A DNA stretch of 32,529 nt from Clostridia bacterium (GCA_017399225.1 JAFQEB010000073.1:1-32529), one strand, 5' to 3'; shown: positions 7,384-14,046, counted from the stretch's first letter. Numbers and translations are program-made. Notes: generated from the letters alone by a model not told the origin.

Positions 7384-8946
7384 ATGACCACCCACAACGA
7401 CCGTATTGCAGCCATGAGCCGCACGGTGTACGCCTGGTGTGCGGCTCGCACTGCCACCGCTGCCGACGCGGAGGATCTCTCCCAGGAGGTGCTGCTGGCG
7501 ATGCTGCACGCTGCGCCCAATTTGCGGGACGAGCGGGCTTTCTATGGCTTCATGTGGTCGGTGGCGGGCAATGTGTACCGGGGCTGGCTGCGCAAGCGGC
7601 GCGCACCCGACGCGGAGCTGCCGGAGACGGCGGCAGATCCCCGCGACGCCTTTGCGGAGGTGGAGGCGTCGGAGGACGTCCGCCTCCTGCGCCGGGAGCT
7701 GACGCTGCTGAATCGCCAGTGCAGGCAGGCGGCGGTTCTCTACTACGTCCGCGGCCTGAAGGTCGCGCAGGCGGCTGAGGAGATGCACGTCAGCCAGAGC
7801 ATGGTCAAATACCTGCTGTTCAAGGCACGAAACACCATCAGGGAGGGCATGGAAATGGAACGGACTTACGGCGAACAGAGCTATCATCCGCGCAGGCTGG
7901 ATCTGCGCTACTGGGGCATGGGCCCCAACCACTATTACGGCATGGCGGGAACGCTGCTACGGCAGAATATCCTCTTTGCCTGCTATAATGACGCGCTTAC
8001 GGCGGAGCAGATCGCCCTGGCAGTGGGCGTAAGCCTGCCCTACATGGAGGAGGATCTGGACAAGCTGCACGAAGTGAACCTGCTCACGCGGGACGGCGCA
8101 GGACGCTATCGCACCAACATCGTCATCTTCACGGAGGAGTACAACCGGGCGGCCGCTGCGCTGATCGTACCGGAGGTGCAGGCCATTGCGGATGAGGTGA
8201 AGGCCTGCATCGCGCAGACGGAGGTCGCTGTTCGCAGCATCGGCTTTGCGAGCAGCAATATGAATGCAGCCGCCTTCGCATGGCAGATGGCGGCGCTGCT
8301 GCTGCACCGGGCGGTCATCGGTGTTGCAGGGGAGAAAGCTGCCCCGGAGCTGCCCCGCGACAAGTGGGGCGTGCCCTGTCTGTGCTGGGGCGTGGGGCAG
8401 CCTGCTCACGCGGCGGCGGATCCCTTTGCCTTTGGCGCTTCCCATATGGACAACAGCCGGGGCGACCTGGTGCACTGCATGGATTTCCCTGTCAACGGCG
8501 AGATGGTGCACCACAAGCTCTACAATTCCAGCTGGGCGAATGTGTTCCTGGCTGTCGCCCGGGACGACGCAGCAATCTTGTCCGAGAATGACCAGGCCAT
8601 TGCTGCTGAACTGGTGCGCCTGGGATACGTCCGCCGTACGGAGGAGGGCCTGCGTGTCCACTGTCCGGTGCTGACCAATGCACAGTACACGGCGCTGGTG
8701 GAGGCTGTCGCCCCGGCGGTGCAGCGGATCGCGGCGCTTGCCCTGGCCATCCGCGAAAAGGAGGCGGATCTGCTGTCCGAGCATGTGCCGGAACACCTGA
8801 AGGATAGAACCGGGGACATGGTGTACTTCCGCCTGTTTGAAAGCGGCGTCTCCCTCCCGGTTGCGCGGCTATTCGGGGAGCGATTCCTCGCGGACGCGAA
8901 GGCCTGCGACATGCTGCCGACAACCTACGTCGTGCTGGCAGGATAA
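7384..8946 (+). CDS. ECF-type RNA polymerase sigma factor with large C-terminal extension
   Basis: The first 165 or so residues are an ECF sigma factor. Region 2 has DAEDLSQEVLLAML and FYGFMWSVAGNVYRGWLRKRR (about residues 29-75), and region 4 has LNRQCRQAAVLYYVRGLKVAQAAEEMHVSQSMVKYLLFKARNTIREGM with its helix-turn-helix. About 350 more residues follow, much more than the usual stop near 180. They include a winged-helix-like stretch (ALTAEQIALAVGVSLPYMEEDLDKLHEVNLLTRDGAGRYRTN, about 213-255) and a long region with no recognisable domain. No membrane segment and no anti-sigma gene are seen beside it, so the extension may itself sense a signal in the cytoplasm; this is inference. ATG 7384 has AAAGGAAG upstream and is preferred to the frame start at 7348. 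TATACA at 7328-7333 could be part of its promoter. Confidence 0.8.
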   Translation: MTTHNDRIAAMSRTVYAWCAARTATAADAEDLSQEVLLAMLHAAPNLRDERAFYGFMWSVAGNVYRGWLRKRRAPDAELPETAADPRDAFAEVEASEDVRLLRRELTLLNRQCRQAAVLYYVRGLKVAQAAEEMHVSQSMVKYLLFKARNTIREGMEMERTYGEQSYHPRRLDLRYWGMGPNHYYGMAGTLLRQNILFACYNDALTAEQIALAVGVSLPYMEEDLDKLHEVNLLTRDGAGRYRTNIVIFTEEYNRAAAALIVPEVQAIADEVKACIAQTEVAVRSIGFASSNMNAAAFAWQMAALLLHRAVIGVAGEKAAPELPRDKWGVPCLCWGVGQPAHAAADPFAFGASHMDNSRGDLVHCMDFPVNGEMVHHKLYNSSWANVFLAVARDDAAILSENDQAIAAELVRLGYVRRTEEGLRVHCPVLTNAQYTALVEAVAPAVQRIAALALAIREKEADLLSEHVPEHLKDRTGDMVYFRLFESGVSLPVARLFGERFLADAKACDMLPTTYVVLAG

Positions 8947-8957
8947 CGGCATAAATA

Positions 8958-8993
8958 CATCCCCAGGCCTGTGAACGTGCAGGTCGGGGGATG
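8958..8993 (-). terminator. hairpin between the sigma-factor gene and the XRE gene
   Basis: CATCCCC/GGGGATG with an inner GGCCTG/CAGGTC stem lies between two convergent genes. On the minus strand it is followed by TGTATTTATG, a weak T tract, so it more likely ends the XRE operon. Confidence 0.55.
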
Positions 8994-9016
8994 CGCTATA
9001 TGTACCGGATGCGGCC

Positions 9017-9223
9017 TCAGAAGTAGAACAGCTCCTCAAATTTCTTGTCCAGCGCGATGCAAAGGATCAGTGCCAGCTTGGCCGTGGGGTTGAACTGTCC
9101 GGTCTCAATGGAGCTGATGGTGTTGCGGGAAACGCCGACCAGCCTGGCGAGGTCGGCCTGGGACATCTTCTTTTCCGTGCGGGCTTCCTTCAGGCGGTTT
9201 TTGAGGATCAGCGTGTCGTTCAT
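9017..9223 (-). CDS. small XRE-family transcriptional regulator
   Basis: A 68-residue protein that is almost entirely one Cro/C1 helix-turn-helix: LKEARTEKKMSQADLARLVGVSRNTISSIETGQFNPT, ending KKFEELFYF. This short form is common in Firmicutes as a solitary repressor paired with a small membrane protein. ATG 9223 has GAGGTG seven bases ahead. A GTG at 9235 would overlap the previous gene's stop codon and is a possible longer start. It is the second gene after the DUF6442 gene, eight bases apart, behind a promoter covered by four related dyads; autorepression is the likely arrangement. Confidence 0.9.
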   Translation of the reverse strand: MNDTLILKNRLKEARTEKKMSQADLARLVGVSRNTISSIETGQFNPTAKLALILCIALDKKFEELFYF

Positions 9224-9231
9224 GCGGCACC

Positions 9232-9561
9232 TCACCCGTAGATGATGAGCGAGAGGATCGCTGCTGTGGTTACGACGACGGACGCAATTGTCCAGAGAAT
9301 GGCAGAAATCAGGTCAGGCGTTTTCTTTTGCTTTGTGTACTTGTAAATCTGGGTTGTGGTGAACAGAACCGTGACAACGGCCCAGATGCTGCAGTTGATT
9401 TTGCCGTGGGTAATCAGGAACTCGGCAATGAACAGAAGCGCTGCAAAGCCAGTGGCAACGTAAGCGCCCATTGCGCTGGCTCGACTGTTGATCTCCAGCT
9501 GCTCGATGTCTTTTCCCTTGTTTTCATTCCGGCTCATGGCCAGGATCTCTTCCTTATTCAT
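9232..9561 (-). CDS. DUF6442-like small membrane protein
   Basis: The 109-residue protein starts MNKEEILAMSRNENKGKDIEQLEI, the opening typical of DUF6442 proteins. Three hydrophobic segments follow, at about 32-48 (GAYVATGFAALLFIAEF), 54-70 (CSIWAVVTVLFTTTQIY) and 80-108. A basic KYTKQKKT lies between the last two. The function of the family is not known to me; it is regularly found next to a short XRE regulator, as here. The start ATG 9561 has AAGGAAGG nearby. The open frame further upstream crosses the promoter and is not coding. Confidence 0.8.
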   Translation of the reverse strand: MNKEEILAMSRNENKGKDIEQLEINSRASAMGAYVATGFAALLFIAEFLITHGKINCSIWAVVTVLFTTTQIYKYTKQKKTPDLISAILWTIASVVVTTAAILSLIIYG

Positions 9562-9581
9562 GGGTGTTCCTTCCTTTCTGT

Positions 9582-9597
9582 GCCAAGTTCTCTTGGC
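9582..9597. promoter_or_regulatory. operator dyad O1 at the transcription start
   Basis: A perfect palindrome, GCCAAG-TTCT-CTTGGC, lies where transcription from the adjacent promoter should begin. The left half recurs exactly in O2, and related halves in O3 and O4. Confidence 0.75.
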
Positions 9598-9603
9598 AAA
9601 GAT

Positions 9604-9632
9604 AATATACCATAGCCAAGTAAACTTGTCAA
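9604..9632 (-). promoter_or_regulatory. promoter of the DUF6442/XRE operon
   Basis: On the minus strand a consensus TTGACA (9627-9632), 17-base spacer and TATATT (9604-9609). The start point should fall near 9597, about 35 bases ahead of ATG 9561. Operator O2 overlaps the spacer and -35 box, and O1 covers the start. Confidence 0.85.
9615..9630. promoter_or_regulatory. operator dyad O2 over the spacer and -35 box
   Basis: GCCAAG-TAAA-CTTGTC matches O1 in eleven of the twelve arm positions, with the same 4-base centre length. Its position between the -10 and -35 boxes is right for repression. Confidence 0.75.
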
Positions 9633-9637
9633 GGAAT

Positions 9638-9653
9638 GCACAGAACACTTGGC
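9638..9653. promoter_or_regulatory. operator dyad O3 upstream of the promoter
   Basis: GCACAG-AACA-CTTGGC has one perfect half and one degenerate half. It is 23 bases from O2 in start-to-start distance and lies upstream of the -35 box. Confidence 0.55.
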
Positions 9654-9668
9654 AAAATTCGTTGCTTT

Positions 9669-9684
9669 GCACAGAAAACTTGAC
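9669..9684. promoter_or_regulatory. operator dyad O4 upstream of the promoter
   Basis: GCACAG-AAAA-CTTGAC shares the left half of O3 exactly and is 31 bases further from the promoter. Confidence 0.5.
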
Positions 9685-9750
9685 AGAAGAAGCTGTATTG
9701 TCTGTCGATCTTGAACAAAGGAAAGTGGTACAAGGGCTACCGCATCTTAA

Positions 9751-9795
9751 CAAAACATCCCCCGGCCCGGGCATGAAAGCCTTGGCCGGGGGATG
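9751..9795 (-). terminator. terminator of the mscS/kinase/lipoprotein operon
   Basis: A 12-bp perfect stem CATCCCCCGGCC/GGCCGGGGGATG lies 16 bases past the lipoprotein stop and is followed on the minus strand by TTTTGTT. Confidence 0.8.
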
Positions 9796-9811
9796 CTTCA
9801 TACGCTGAGGC

Positions 9812-10384
9812 TCAGGTAAAGGACGCCTTATGCTTAAGCACATAGGTGTAATTGAGCTTGGTCAGGTCATCCTGGTATTCATAGAAGGCGTTGTCGCATT
9901 CCTCCAGGGCATCGTCCAGCTCGTCGCTTTCGCACGCGTTCAGCAGGGCGAGCCGGGCCTCCCGGTCGGCGGGAAGCTCCTGACCAAAGGCGGATATAGC
10001 CTGCTGGCAGATCGCTGCGGTCTTTTCGGCGCCGATGGCGTTGAAGGCCGCCACCACTTCGCCGGAGAAATTTCCGCCGGTGTTATAGAAGAACTGGGAG
10101 AAGCCGCCGTTGTTGACCTCCATCTCCAGGCTCTGAGTGATGAAGAAGGTGCGCTCCGGCGCGCTGAGGGCGGACATGTCCTCGCCATACTGGCACTTTT
10201 CGGCGACATGGTCACTCAGGGCAATCATCAAATCGTTGGGGTCATCGATCTTCCAAATCTGTTCCATCGCGGATGAACCTCCTTGGGATTGCGTGCTCGG
10301 CGCTTCCTCCTGTTTGCCGCAGGCGGACAGCAGGAACAGGGCCAGAGCCATGATAAATACGAAGAAAAGCTGCTGCTTTTTCAT
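9812..10384 (-). CDS. DUF4375 (DMP19-like) lipoprotein
   Basis: The 190-residue protein begins with a lipoprotein signal (MKKQQ, hydrophobic core, lipobox LLSAC with Cys22), then a short Gln/Ser-rich linker. The globular part contains EVNNGGFSQFFYNTGG at about 97-112 and many acidic residues (CESDELDDALEECDNAF), which match the DUF4375 domain. That domain is related to the Neisseria DNA-mimic protein DMP19, which binds an XRE-type repressor. Export to the outer face of the membrane makes a DNA-mimic role unlikely here, so the real role is unknown. It is the third gene after mscS and the kinase-like gene, 12 bases after the latter, with GGAG before ATG 10384. Confidence 0.8.
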   Translation of the reverse strand: MKKQQLFFVFIMALALFLLSACGKQEEAPSTQSQGGSSAMEQIWKIDDPNDLMIALSDHVAEKCQYGEDMSALSAPERTFFITQSLEMEVNNGGFSQFFYNTGGNFSGEVVAAFNAIGAEKTAAICQQAISAFGQELPADREARLALLNACESDELDDALEECDNAFYEYQDDLTKLNYTYVLKHKASFT

Positions 10385-10396
10385 GAATTCGCTCCG

Positions 10397-11065
10397 TTAC
10401 AGCTTAAAATGCGCGGCCAGCTTTGCCAGCACTTCCTCCCGCGTGTCGCTGACAAAATCCGACCGGGTGATGGAGAAGAATCCCGTGTGCGCCCAGTCGA
10501 TATCCACCGGCGGGTGGTACGTCGCCCAGGAATTGAAGTTGCGCAGCGTGGCCTCCGGGTCGGGGCACTTCTGGATCTCGTTGAACATGAACTGCTTCTC
10601 CGGGTCGTCCCGGTCGAAGAACTTGGTTGCTGTGATATCCGGCGGGTCGCAGAGCATGATGGCGACGTGGTCATAGTCGGAGATCTCCCGCAGCACGTCC
10701 GGCGGGATGTTGGTGTCCACGATGACCTTGTCGCCATTGGCGGCCAGCCTGATCAGCTCAAGAATTTCGATCTCGATGCACTCCTGGGATACCTGCGTCG
10801 TCCAGCGGAAGTGCTCCTCGGGGGTCTGGCTCAGCCACTCGGGCCAGCCGGACATGGTGTCGAAATAGCAAAGGCCGGGCTGCTTCCAGCGGTCAAGCTT
10901 CTCCCGGGGGAAGGCGTCGTGGTAGTTCTCGCCGCAGTGGATCATGCCGTAGCGCTCGGACAGCAGGCGAACCATGGTGGATTTGCCCGCGTAGCTGTGC
11001 CCGTTGATGAAGTACACATTGCGCAGGTAGTGGCGGATGAGGTTATCGGAAATCTGGATCTTCAT
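10397..11065 (-). CDS. P-loop kinase-like protein
   Basis: The 222-residue protein has a clear Walker A loop, GHSYAGKST at residues 22-30, right after the first strand (VYFING), as in small-molecule and nucleotide kinases (AAA_17/18 type). KVIVDTNIPP at about 113-122 and VAIMLCDP at about 134-141 look like the following core strands; an Asp in DTN may coordinate magnesium. No member of a named kinase family is recognised and the substrate is unknown. AAAGGAG lies four bases before ATG 11065. It sits 17 bases after mscS and 12 before the lipoprotein gene, so the three are probably one operon. Confidence 0.7.
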   Translation of the reverse strand: MKIQISDNLIRHYLRNVYFINGHSYAGKSTMVRLLSERYGMIHCGENYHDAFPREKLDRWKQPGLCYFDTMSGWPEWLSQTPEEHFRWTTQVSQECIEIEILELIRLAANGDKVIVDTNIPPDVLREISDYDHVAIMLCDPPDITATKFFDRDDPEKQFMFNEIQKCPDPEATLRNFNSWATYHPPVDIDWAHTGFFSITRSDFVSDTREEVLAKLAAHFKL

Positions 11066-11082
11066 GGGGCTCCTTTCGGGGG

Positions 11083-11922
11083 TTACTCCTCCGGTTTTTC
11101 GGCCATGTGCACGTCCACCTGCTGATGGGGGACGATGACGCCGCTTTCATCGAAGGCGACCTTGACGGTGCGGTTGAGGTCGAAGCGGACGTTCCAGTAC
11201 TCACTGCCGGGGCACCACACGCGCACGCCGTAGACGATGGCACTGTCGGTGATCTCCATCAGCACGATGGAGGGCGCGGGGTCGGGGAGGATGCGGGCAT
11301 CTGCGGCGACAGCGGCGTTCAGCAGCGCCTCCAGCTTCTCCAGCGGCGTGGCAGGGTCGGCGCGGAAGGAAAGATCCACGCGGCGGGTCTCCGCTGCGCC
11401 GATGTTCTTGATGACCGAGTTGGTCAGCTGGCCGTTGGGGATGGTGACCTCGATGCCGTCATAGGTGCGCAGCACGGTATAGACCACGGTGATCTCCTGC
11501 ACCGTGCCTTCCACGCTCTGCCCGGGGGCGGAGATATAATCGCCCACGCGGAAGGGCTTGAACATGAGCAGCATCAGCCCGCCGGCAAAGTTCGACAGGG
11601 AGCCCTGCATTGCCAGGCCGACGGCGGCAAAGCAGGAGGCCAGGGCAGCGATGAAGGACGTCGTGGGGATGCCCATGATCATCGCGGCGGTGATGAACAG
11701 CACGGCGTAGAGCACCACGGCCAGGGTGCTGGTGAGGAAGGAGCGAACGCTGGCGTCCAGCTGGGACATCACCCGCAGGGAGGGCAGGCGCTTGCGGATC
11801 CACTTGATGATCTTCAGGCCCAGGAAGAGGATCACCAGCGCGCCCAGAAGCCGGATGCCGAAGGTGCTGACCAGCTGCACCAGCGTACCCCAGATCGCGT
11901 CAAAATCGAATTCAAAGTCCAT
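11083..11922 (-). CDS. mscS: small-conductance mechanosensitive channel, MscS family
   Basis: MscS opens under membrane tension to release solutes during hypo-osmotic shock. The 279 residues match E. coli MscS. Helices lie at about 19-39, 63-86 and 89-122, the last being the pore helix with Gly/Ala packing (SFIAALASCFAAVGLAMQGSLSNFAGGLMLLMFKPFRVGDYI). The beta domain follows, with YDGIEVTIPNGQLTNSVIKN, and a C-terminal alpha/beta part. GAGAGG lies nine bases before ATG 11922. It is the first gene of the series with the kinase-like and lipoprotein genes and has a strong promoter close to the tRNA-operon terminator. Confidence 0.93.
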   Translation of the reverse strand: MDFEFDFDAIWGTLVQLVSTFGIRLLGALVILFLGLKIIKWIRKRLPSLRVMSQLDASVRSFLTSTLAVVLYAVLFITAAMIMGIPTTSFIAALASCFAAVGLAMQGSLSNFAGGLMLLMFKPFRVGDYISAPGQSVEGTVQEITVVYTVLRTYDGIEVTIPNGQLTNSVIKNIGAAETRRVDLSFRADPATPLEKLEALLNAAVAADARILPDPAPSIVLMEITDSAIVYGVRVWCPGSEYWNVRFDLNRTVKVAFDESGVIVPHQQVDVHMAEKPEE

Positions 11923-11979
11923 ATCGGATACCTCTCAGCATTGGTAAGGCAGTGCCGCGGAAATGCGGCCCGCAATTCT

Positions 11980-12008
11980 ATTGTATAGCGAAGGGGAGGG
12001 GGTGTCAA
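11980..12008 (-). promoter_or_regulatory. promoter of the mscS operon
   Basis: On the minus strand TTGACA (12003-12008), a 17-base spacer and TACAAT (11980-11985). The -35 box begins three bases after the T tract of the tRNA-operon terminator. Confidence 0.8.
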
Positions 12009-12011
12009 TGC

Positions 12012-12040
12012 AAAAAAACGACCAGCCGAAGCTGATCGTT
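12012..12040 (-). terminator. intrinsic terminator of the tRNA operon
   Basis: A 10-bp stem AACGATCAGC/GCTGGTCGTT (one wobble) with loop TTCG is followed by seven T. It lies four bases past tRNA-Cys. Confidence 0.93.
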
Positions 12041-12044
12041 TGAG

Positions 12045-12116
12045 AGGTGCCACCCAGATTCGAACTGGGGAATAAAGGTTTTGCAGACCTTGGCCTTACC
12101 ACTTGGCTATGGCACC
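12045..12116 (-). tRNA. tRNA-Cys (GCA)
   Basis: The minus strand has acceptor GGTGCCA/TGGCACC, D arm with AGCCAAGTGGTAAGGC, anticodon loop around GCA, and T arm CCCAG-TTCGAAT-CTGGG. The discriminator is U, an identity element for cysteine. CCA is not encoded. It is the last tRNA of the operon and is separated from the others by the tandem hairpin repeat. Confidence 0.96.
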
Positions 12117-12118
12117 AT

Positions 12119-12300
12119 ATCGGCCATCCCCGAGCTGTGCTCGGTGCTGGCTACGCTCGGCGATTGCAAGCAATCGCTTTCGCTAGTCGGGCGAGGCCCG
12201 ACCTCATTATCGGCCATCCCCGGGATAAACCCGGTGCTGGCTACGCTCGGCGATTGCAAGCAATCGCTTTCGCTAGTCGGGCGAAGCCCGACCTCATTAT
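12119..12300. repeat. two tandem 90-bp hairpin-rich repeats inside the tRNA operon
   Basis: Two units, about 12119-12208 and 12209-12298, have an exact period of 90 and differ at seven positions. Each unit contains three hairpins. The first is CCGAGC-TGT-GCTCGG in unit 1 and CCGGG-ATAAA-CCCGG in unit 2. The second is CGATTGC-AA-GCAATCG. The third is GTCGGGC-GAG-GCCCGAC, with loop GAA in unit 2. All differences fall in the first hairpin or in the loop of the third. In the first stem an A-T pair is replaced by G-C. The array is transcribed as the spacer between tRNA-Gly and tRNA-Cys. No protein-coding sense is apparent. Confidence 0.9.
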
Positions 12301-12338
12301 ATGTAAAGTCGGCGCGAACCGATCTTGTGTATAAAGAG

Positions 12339-12411
12339 AGCGGTAGACGAGGCTCGGACTCGCGACCTCCACCTTGGCAAGGTGGCGCTCTACCAACTGA
12401 GCTACTACCGC
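12339..12411 (-). tRNA. tRNA-Gly (GCC)
   Basis: The minus strand shows acceptor GCGGTAG/CTACCGC, discriminator U, D arm AGCTCAGTTGGTAGAGC, anticodon stem CCACC/GGTGG with anticodon GCC, and a T arm GCGAG-TCCGAGC-CTCGT. CCA is not encoded. The T loop starts TCC instead of the usual TTC. Confidence 0.95.
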
Positions 12412-12417
12412 ATAAAG

Positions 12418-12490
12418 TGCCGCGGGGCGGAATCGAACCACCGACACGCAGATTTTCAGTCTGCTGCTCTACCGACTGAGCTACCGAGGC
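12418..12490 (-). tRNA. tRNA-Phe (GAA)
   Basis: The minus strand has D arm AGCTCAGTCGGTAGAGC, anticodon stem GCAGA/TCTGC with anticodon GAA, T arm GGTGG-TTCGATT-CCGCC and discriminator A. The acceptor strands GCCTCGG and CCGCGGC pair at six of seven positions, with a T-C mismatch at pair 4-69. Confidence 0.95.
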
Positions 12491-12500
12491 ATATGTATGG

Positions 12501-12574
12501 CGACCCGGAAGGGGCTCGAACCCTCGACCTCCAACGTGACAGGCTGGCGCTCTAACCAACTGAGCTACCGGGCC
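12501..12574 (-). tRNA. tRNA-Asp (GTC)
   Basis: The minus strand has acceptor GGCCCGG/CCGGGTC with one G-T wobble, D arm AGCTCAGTTGGTTAGAGC, anticodon stem CCAGC/GTTGG with anticodon GTC, T arm GAGGG-TTCGAGC-CCCTT and the aspartate discriminator G. Confidence 0.95.
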
Positions 12575-12585
12575 GTATGTTCGTG

Positions 12586-12658
12586 TGGGAACAACAGGGC
12601 TCGAACCTGTGACCCTCTGCTTGTAAGGCAGATGCTCTCCCAGCTGAGCTATGCTCCC
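12586..12658 (-). tRNA. tRNA-Val (TAC)
   Basis: The minus strand has acceptor GGGAGCA/TGTTCCC (one wobble), D arm AGCTCAGCTGGGAGAGC, anticodon stem TCTGC/GCAGA with anticodon TAC, T arm ACAGG-TTCGAGC-CCTGT and discriminator A. It is the first tRNA of the operon. Confidence 0.96.
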
Positions 12659-12689
12659 ATTCATCGCCCCTGTCGCGGCGACGTGTTAT

Positions 12690-12718
12690 ATGATAGCACG
12701 GTTTGAGCCGGTTGTCAA
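12690..12718 (-). promoter_or_regulatory. promoter of the tRNA operon
   Basis: The minus strand reads TTGACA (12713-12718), 17 bases, TATCAT (12690-12695), about 30 bases ahead of tRNA-Val. Confidence 0.85.
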
Positions 12719-12800
12719 TAGCTGTAGGAAGATTTTTTTGCGAAAGCGGGAAGTTTTTTGTAAAAAGCTCTGATGGCGGAGGCTGGCGCACTGAAAGAAG

Positions 12801-12879
12801 AAAAACCTCATCCGTCCGCACCTTGCGGTCTTCCCCTCTGGGGAAGGTGGCGCCGCCGTAAGGCGGTGACGGATGAGGT
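12801..12879 (-). terminator. cloverleaf-like palindromic repeat, likely also the murG terminator
   Basis: An outer 12-bp stem ACCTCATCCGTC/GACGGATGAGGT encloses three smaller hairpins: CGCACC-TTGCGG (imperfect), CTTCCCC-TCT-GGGGAAG and GCCGCC-GTAA-GGCGGT. On the minus strand TTTTTCTTCTTTC follows, so it can end murG transcripts. The composition and layout fit a dispersed intergenic element; related pieces occur at 28238 and 28372. Confidence 0.7.
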
Positions 12880-12933
12880 CTTCTCGGTTCGTTTCAATGC
12901 TGCGGCCGGGCGGGACGTACAGGATACAACGCC

Positions 12934-14001
12934 TCAGGCCTGCACTTCCTCGATCATCTCCAGCACCCGCATCGTGCCGTCGGCGGGCGGCGCGGCCTTC
13001 ACGGCGGCGGTAAGGGCGTCGCGGTCGGCCCAGGTCTGCATGAGGGACTCGGTGAGGGTTGCGGCGGTCATGTTTTCCTGCAGGAGAACACGGCACAGGC
13101 CGCGCTTTTCCAGGCTCTGGGCGTTGAGGATCTGGTCGCCGCGGCTGGCTCCCTTAGGGTAGGGCACCAGCAGCAGGGGGCGGGCCAGGGCCTGGAACTC
13201 CATCAGGGCGTTGCTGCCCGCGCGGGAGAGCACCAGGTCGGCGCAGGCAAAGACGTCCGGCAACTCGGCGGAGACGAACTCCTTCTGCGCGTAACCGGGG
13301 GTAGCGTTCAGGCTTTCGTCGAGGTTGCCCTTGCCGCAGATGTGCGCCACCTCGAAGGTTGCCAAAAGCTCCGGCAGAGCCTCGCGCAGCGCGGCGTTGA
13401 CCTTCTGCGCCCCCAGGGAACCGCCCATCATCAGCAGTACGGGCTTTTCGCCCTTCAGGCCCAGAAAGCTGAGGCCCTTGCGGCGGTCGCCGGTGAAGAG
13501 CTCCGGGCGCAGGGGCGTGCCGACCATCTCAGCCTTGTCGCCCAGGGCCTCGGCGCACTCGGGGAAGGTGGTGGCTACCTTCTTCACAAAGGGCTTGCAC
13601 AGCTTGTTTGCCAGGCCGGGGGTCAGGTCGCTTTCGTGGCAGACCACGGGGATGCGGTGCAGCCATGCGCCGAAAACTACCGGCACCGCCACGAAGCCGC
13701 CCTTGGAGAAGCACACGTCGGGCTTGATCTTGCCCATCAGGTGCGCCGACTGGAATGCGCCTGCGATGACCCGGAAGGGATCGGTGAAGTTCTGCCAGGA
13801 GAAATACCGGCGCAGCTTGCCGGATTTGACGGCATGATAATGAATGCCGTCGATGGCGCGCAGCTTCTCGGCCTCCACGCCCTTCTCGGTGCCGATGTAG
13901 TGTACCTCGTAGCCCTTTTGCAGCAGATGGGGCAGCAGCGCGAGGTTCGGGGTCACATGGCCCATGGTGCCGCCGCCGGTGAGGACGATCTTCTTACCCA
14001 T
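12934..14001 (-). CDS. murG: UDP-GlcNAc:lipid I N-acetylglucosaminyltransferase MurG
   Basis: MurG adds N-acetylglucosamine from UDP-GlcNAc to lipid I on the inner membrane face, making lipid II for peptidoglycan. The 355 residues carry the GT-B signatures: TGGGTMGHVTPNLAL at 8-22 (acceptor-side glycine loop), FSKGGFVAVPV at about 98-108, CHESDLTPGLANKL at about 121-134, MMGGSLGAQKVN, and the UDP-GlcNAc-site SRAGSNALMEFQALARPLLLVPYP. The Glu usually seen in HEQN is in HESD. AGGCAGG lies just ahead of ATG 14001. The gene stands alone here, outside a division/cell wall cluster, with its own promoter, and it diverges from the DUF3842 gene. Confidence 0.95.
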   Translation of the reverse strand: MGKKIVLTGGGTMGHVTPNLALLPHLLQKGYEVHYIGTEKGVEAEKLRAIDGIHYHAVKSGKLRRYFSWQNFTDPFRVIAGAFQSAHLMGKIKPDVCFSKGGFVAVPVVFGAWLHRIPVVCHESDLTPGLANKLCKPFVKKVATTFPECAEALGDKAEMVGTPLRPELFTGDRRKGLSFLGLKGEKPVLLMMGGSLGAQKVNAALREALPELLATFEVAHICGKGNLDESLNATPGYAQKEFVSAELPDVFACADLVLSRAGSNALMEFQALARPLLLVPYPKGASRGDQILNAQSLEKRGLCRVLLQENMTAATLTESLMQTWADRDALTAAVKAAPPADGTMRVLEMIEEVQA

Positions 14002-14046
14002 ATGTCATACCTGCCTTTGCAGTGGTGATCTGGTCTTGCACATTGT

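Noticed and set aside
12119..12300. CRISPR array
   Set aside because: Only two units are present, the period is 90, and there is no short-repeat/unique-spacer alternation; the units are alike along their full length.
12107..12664. Minus-strand open frame of 185 codons across the tRNA cluster
   Set aside because: It runs through four complete tRNA genes and the tandem repeat; the coding sense is an accident of the repeated tRNA sequence.
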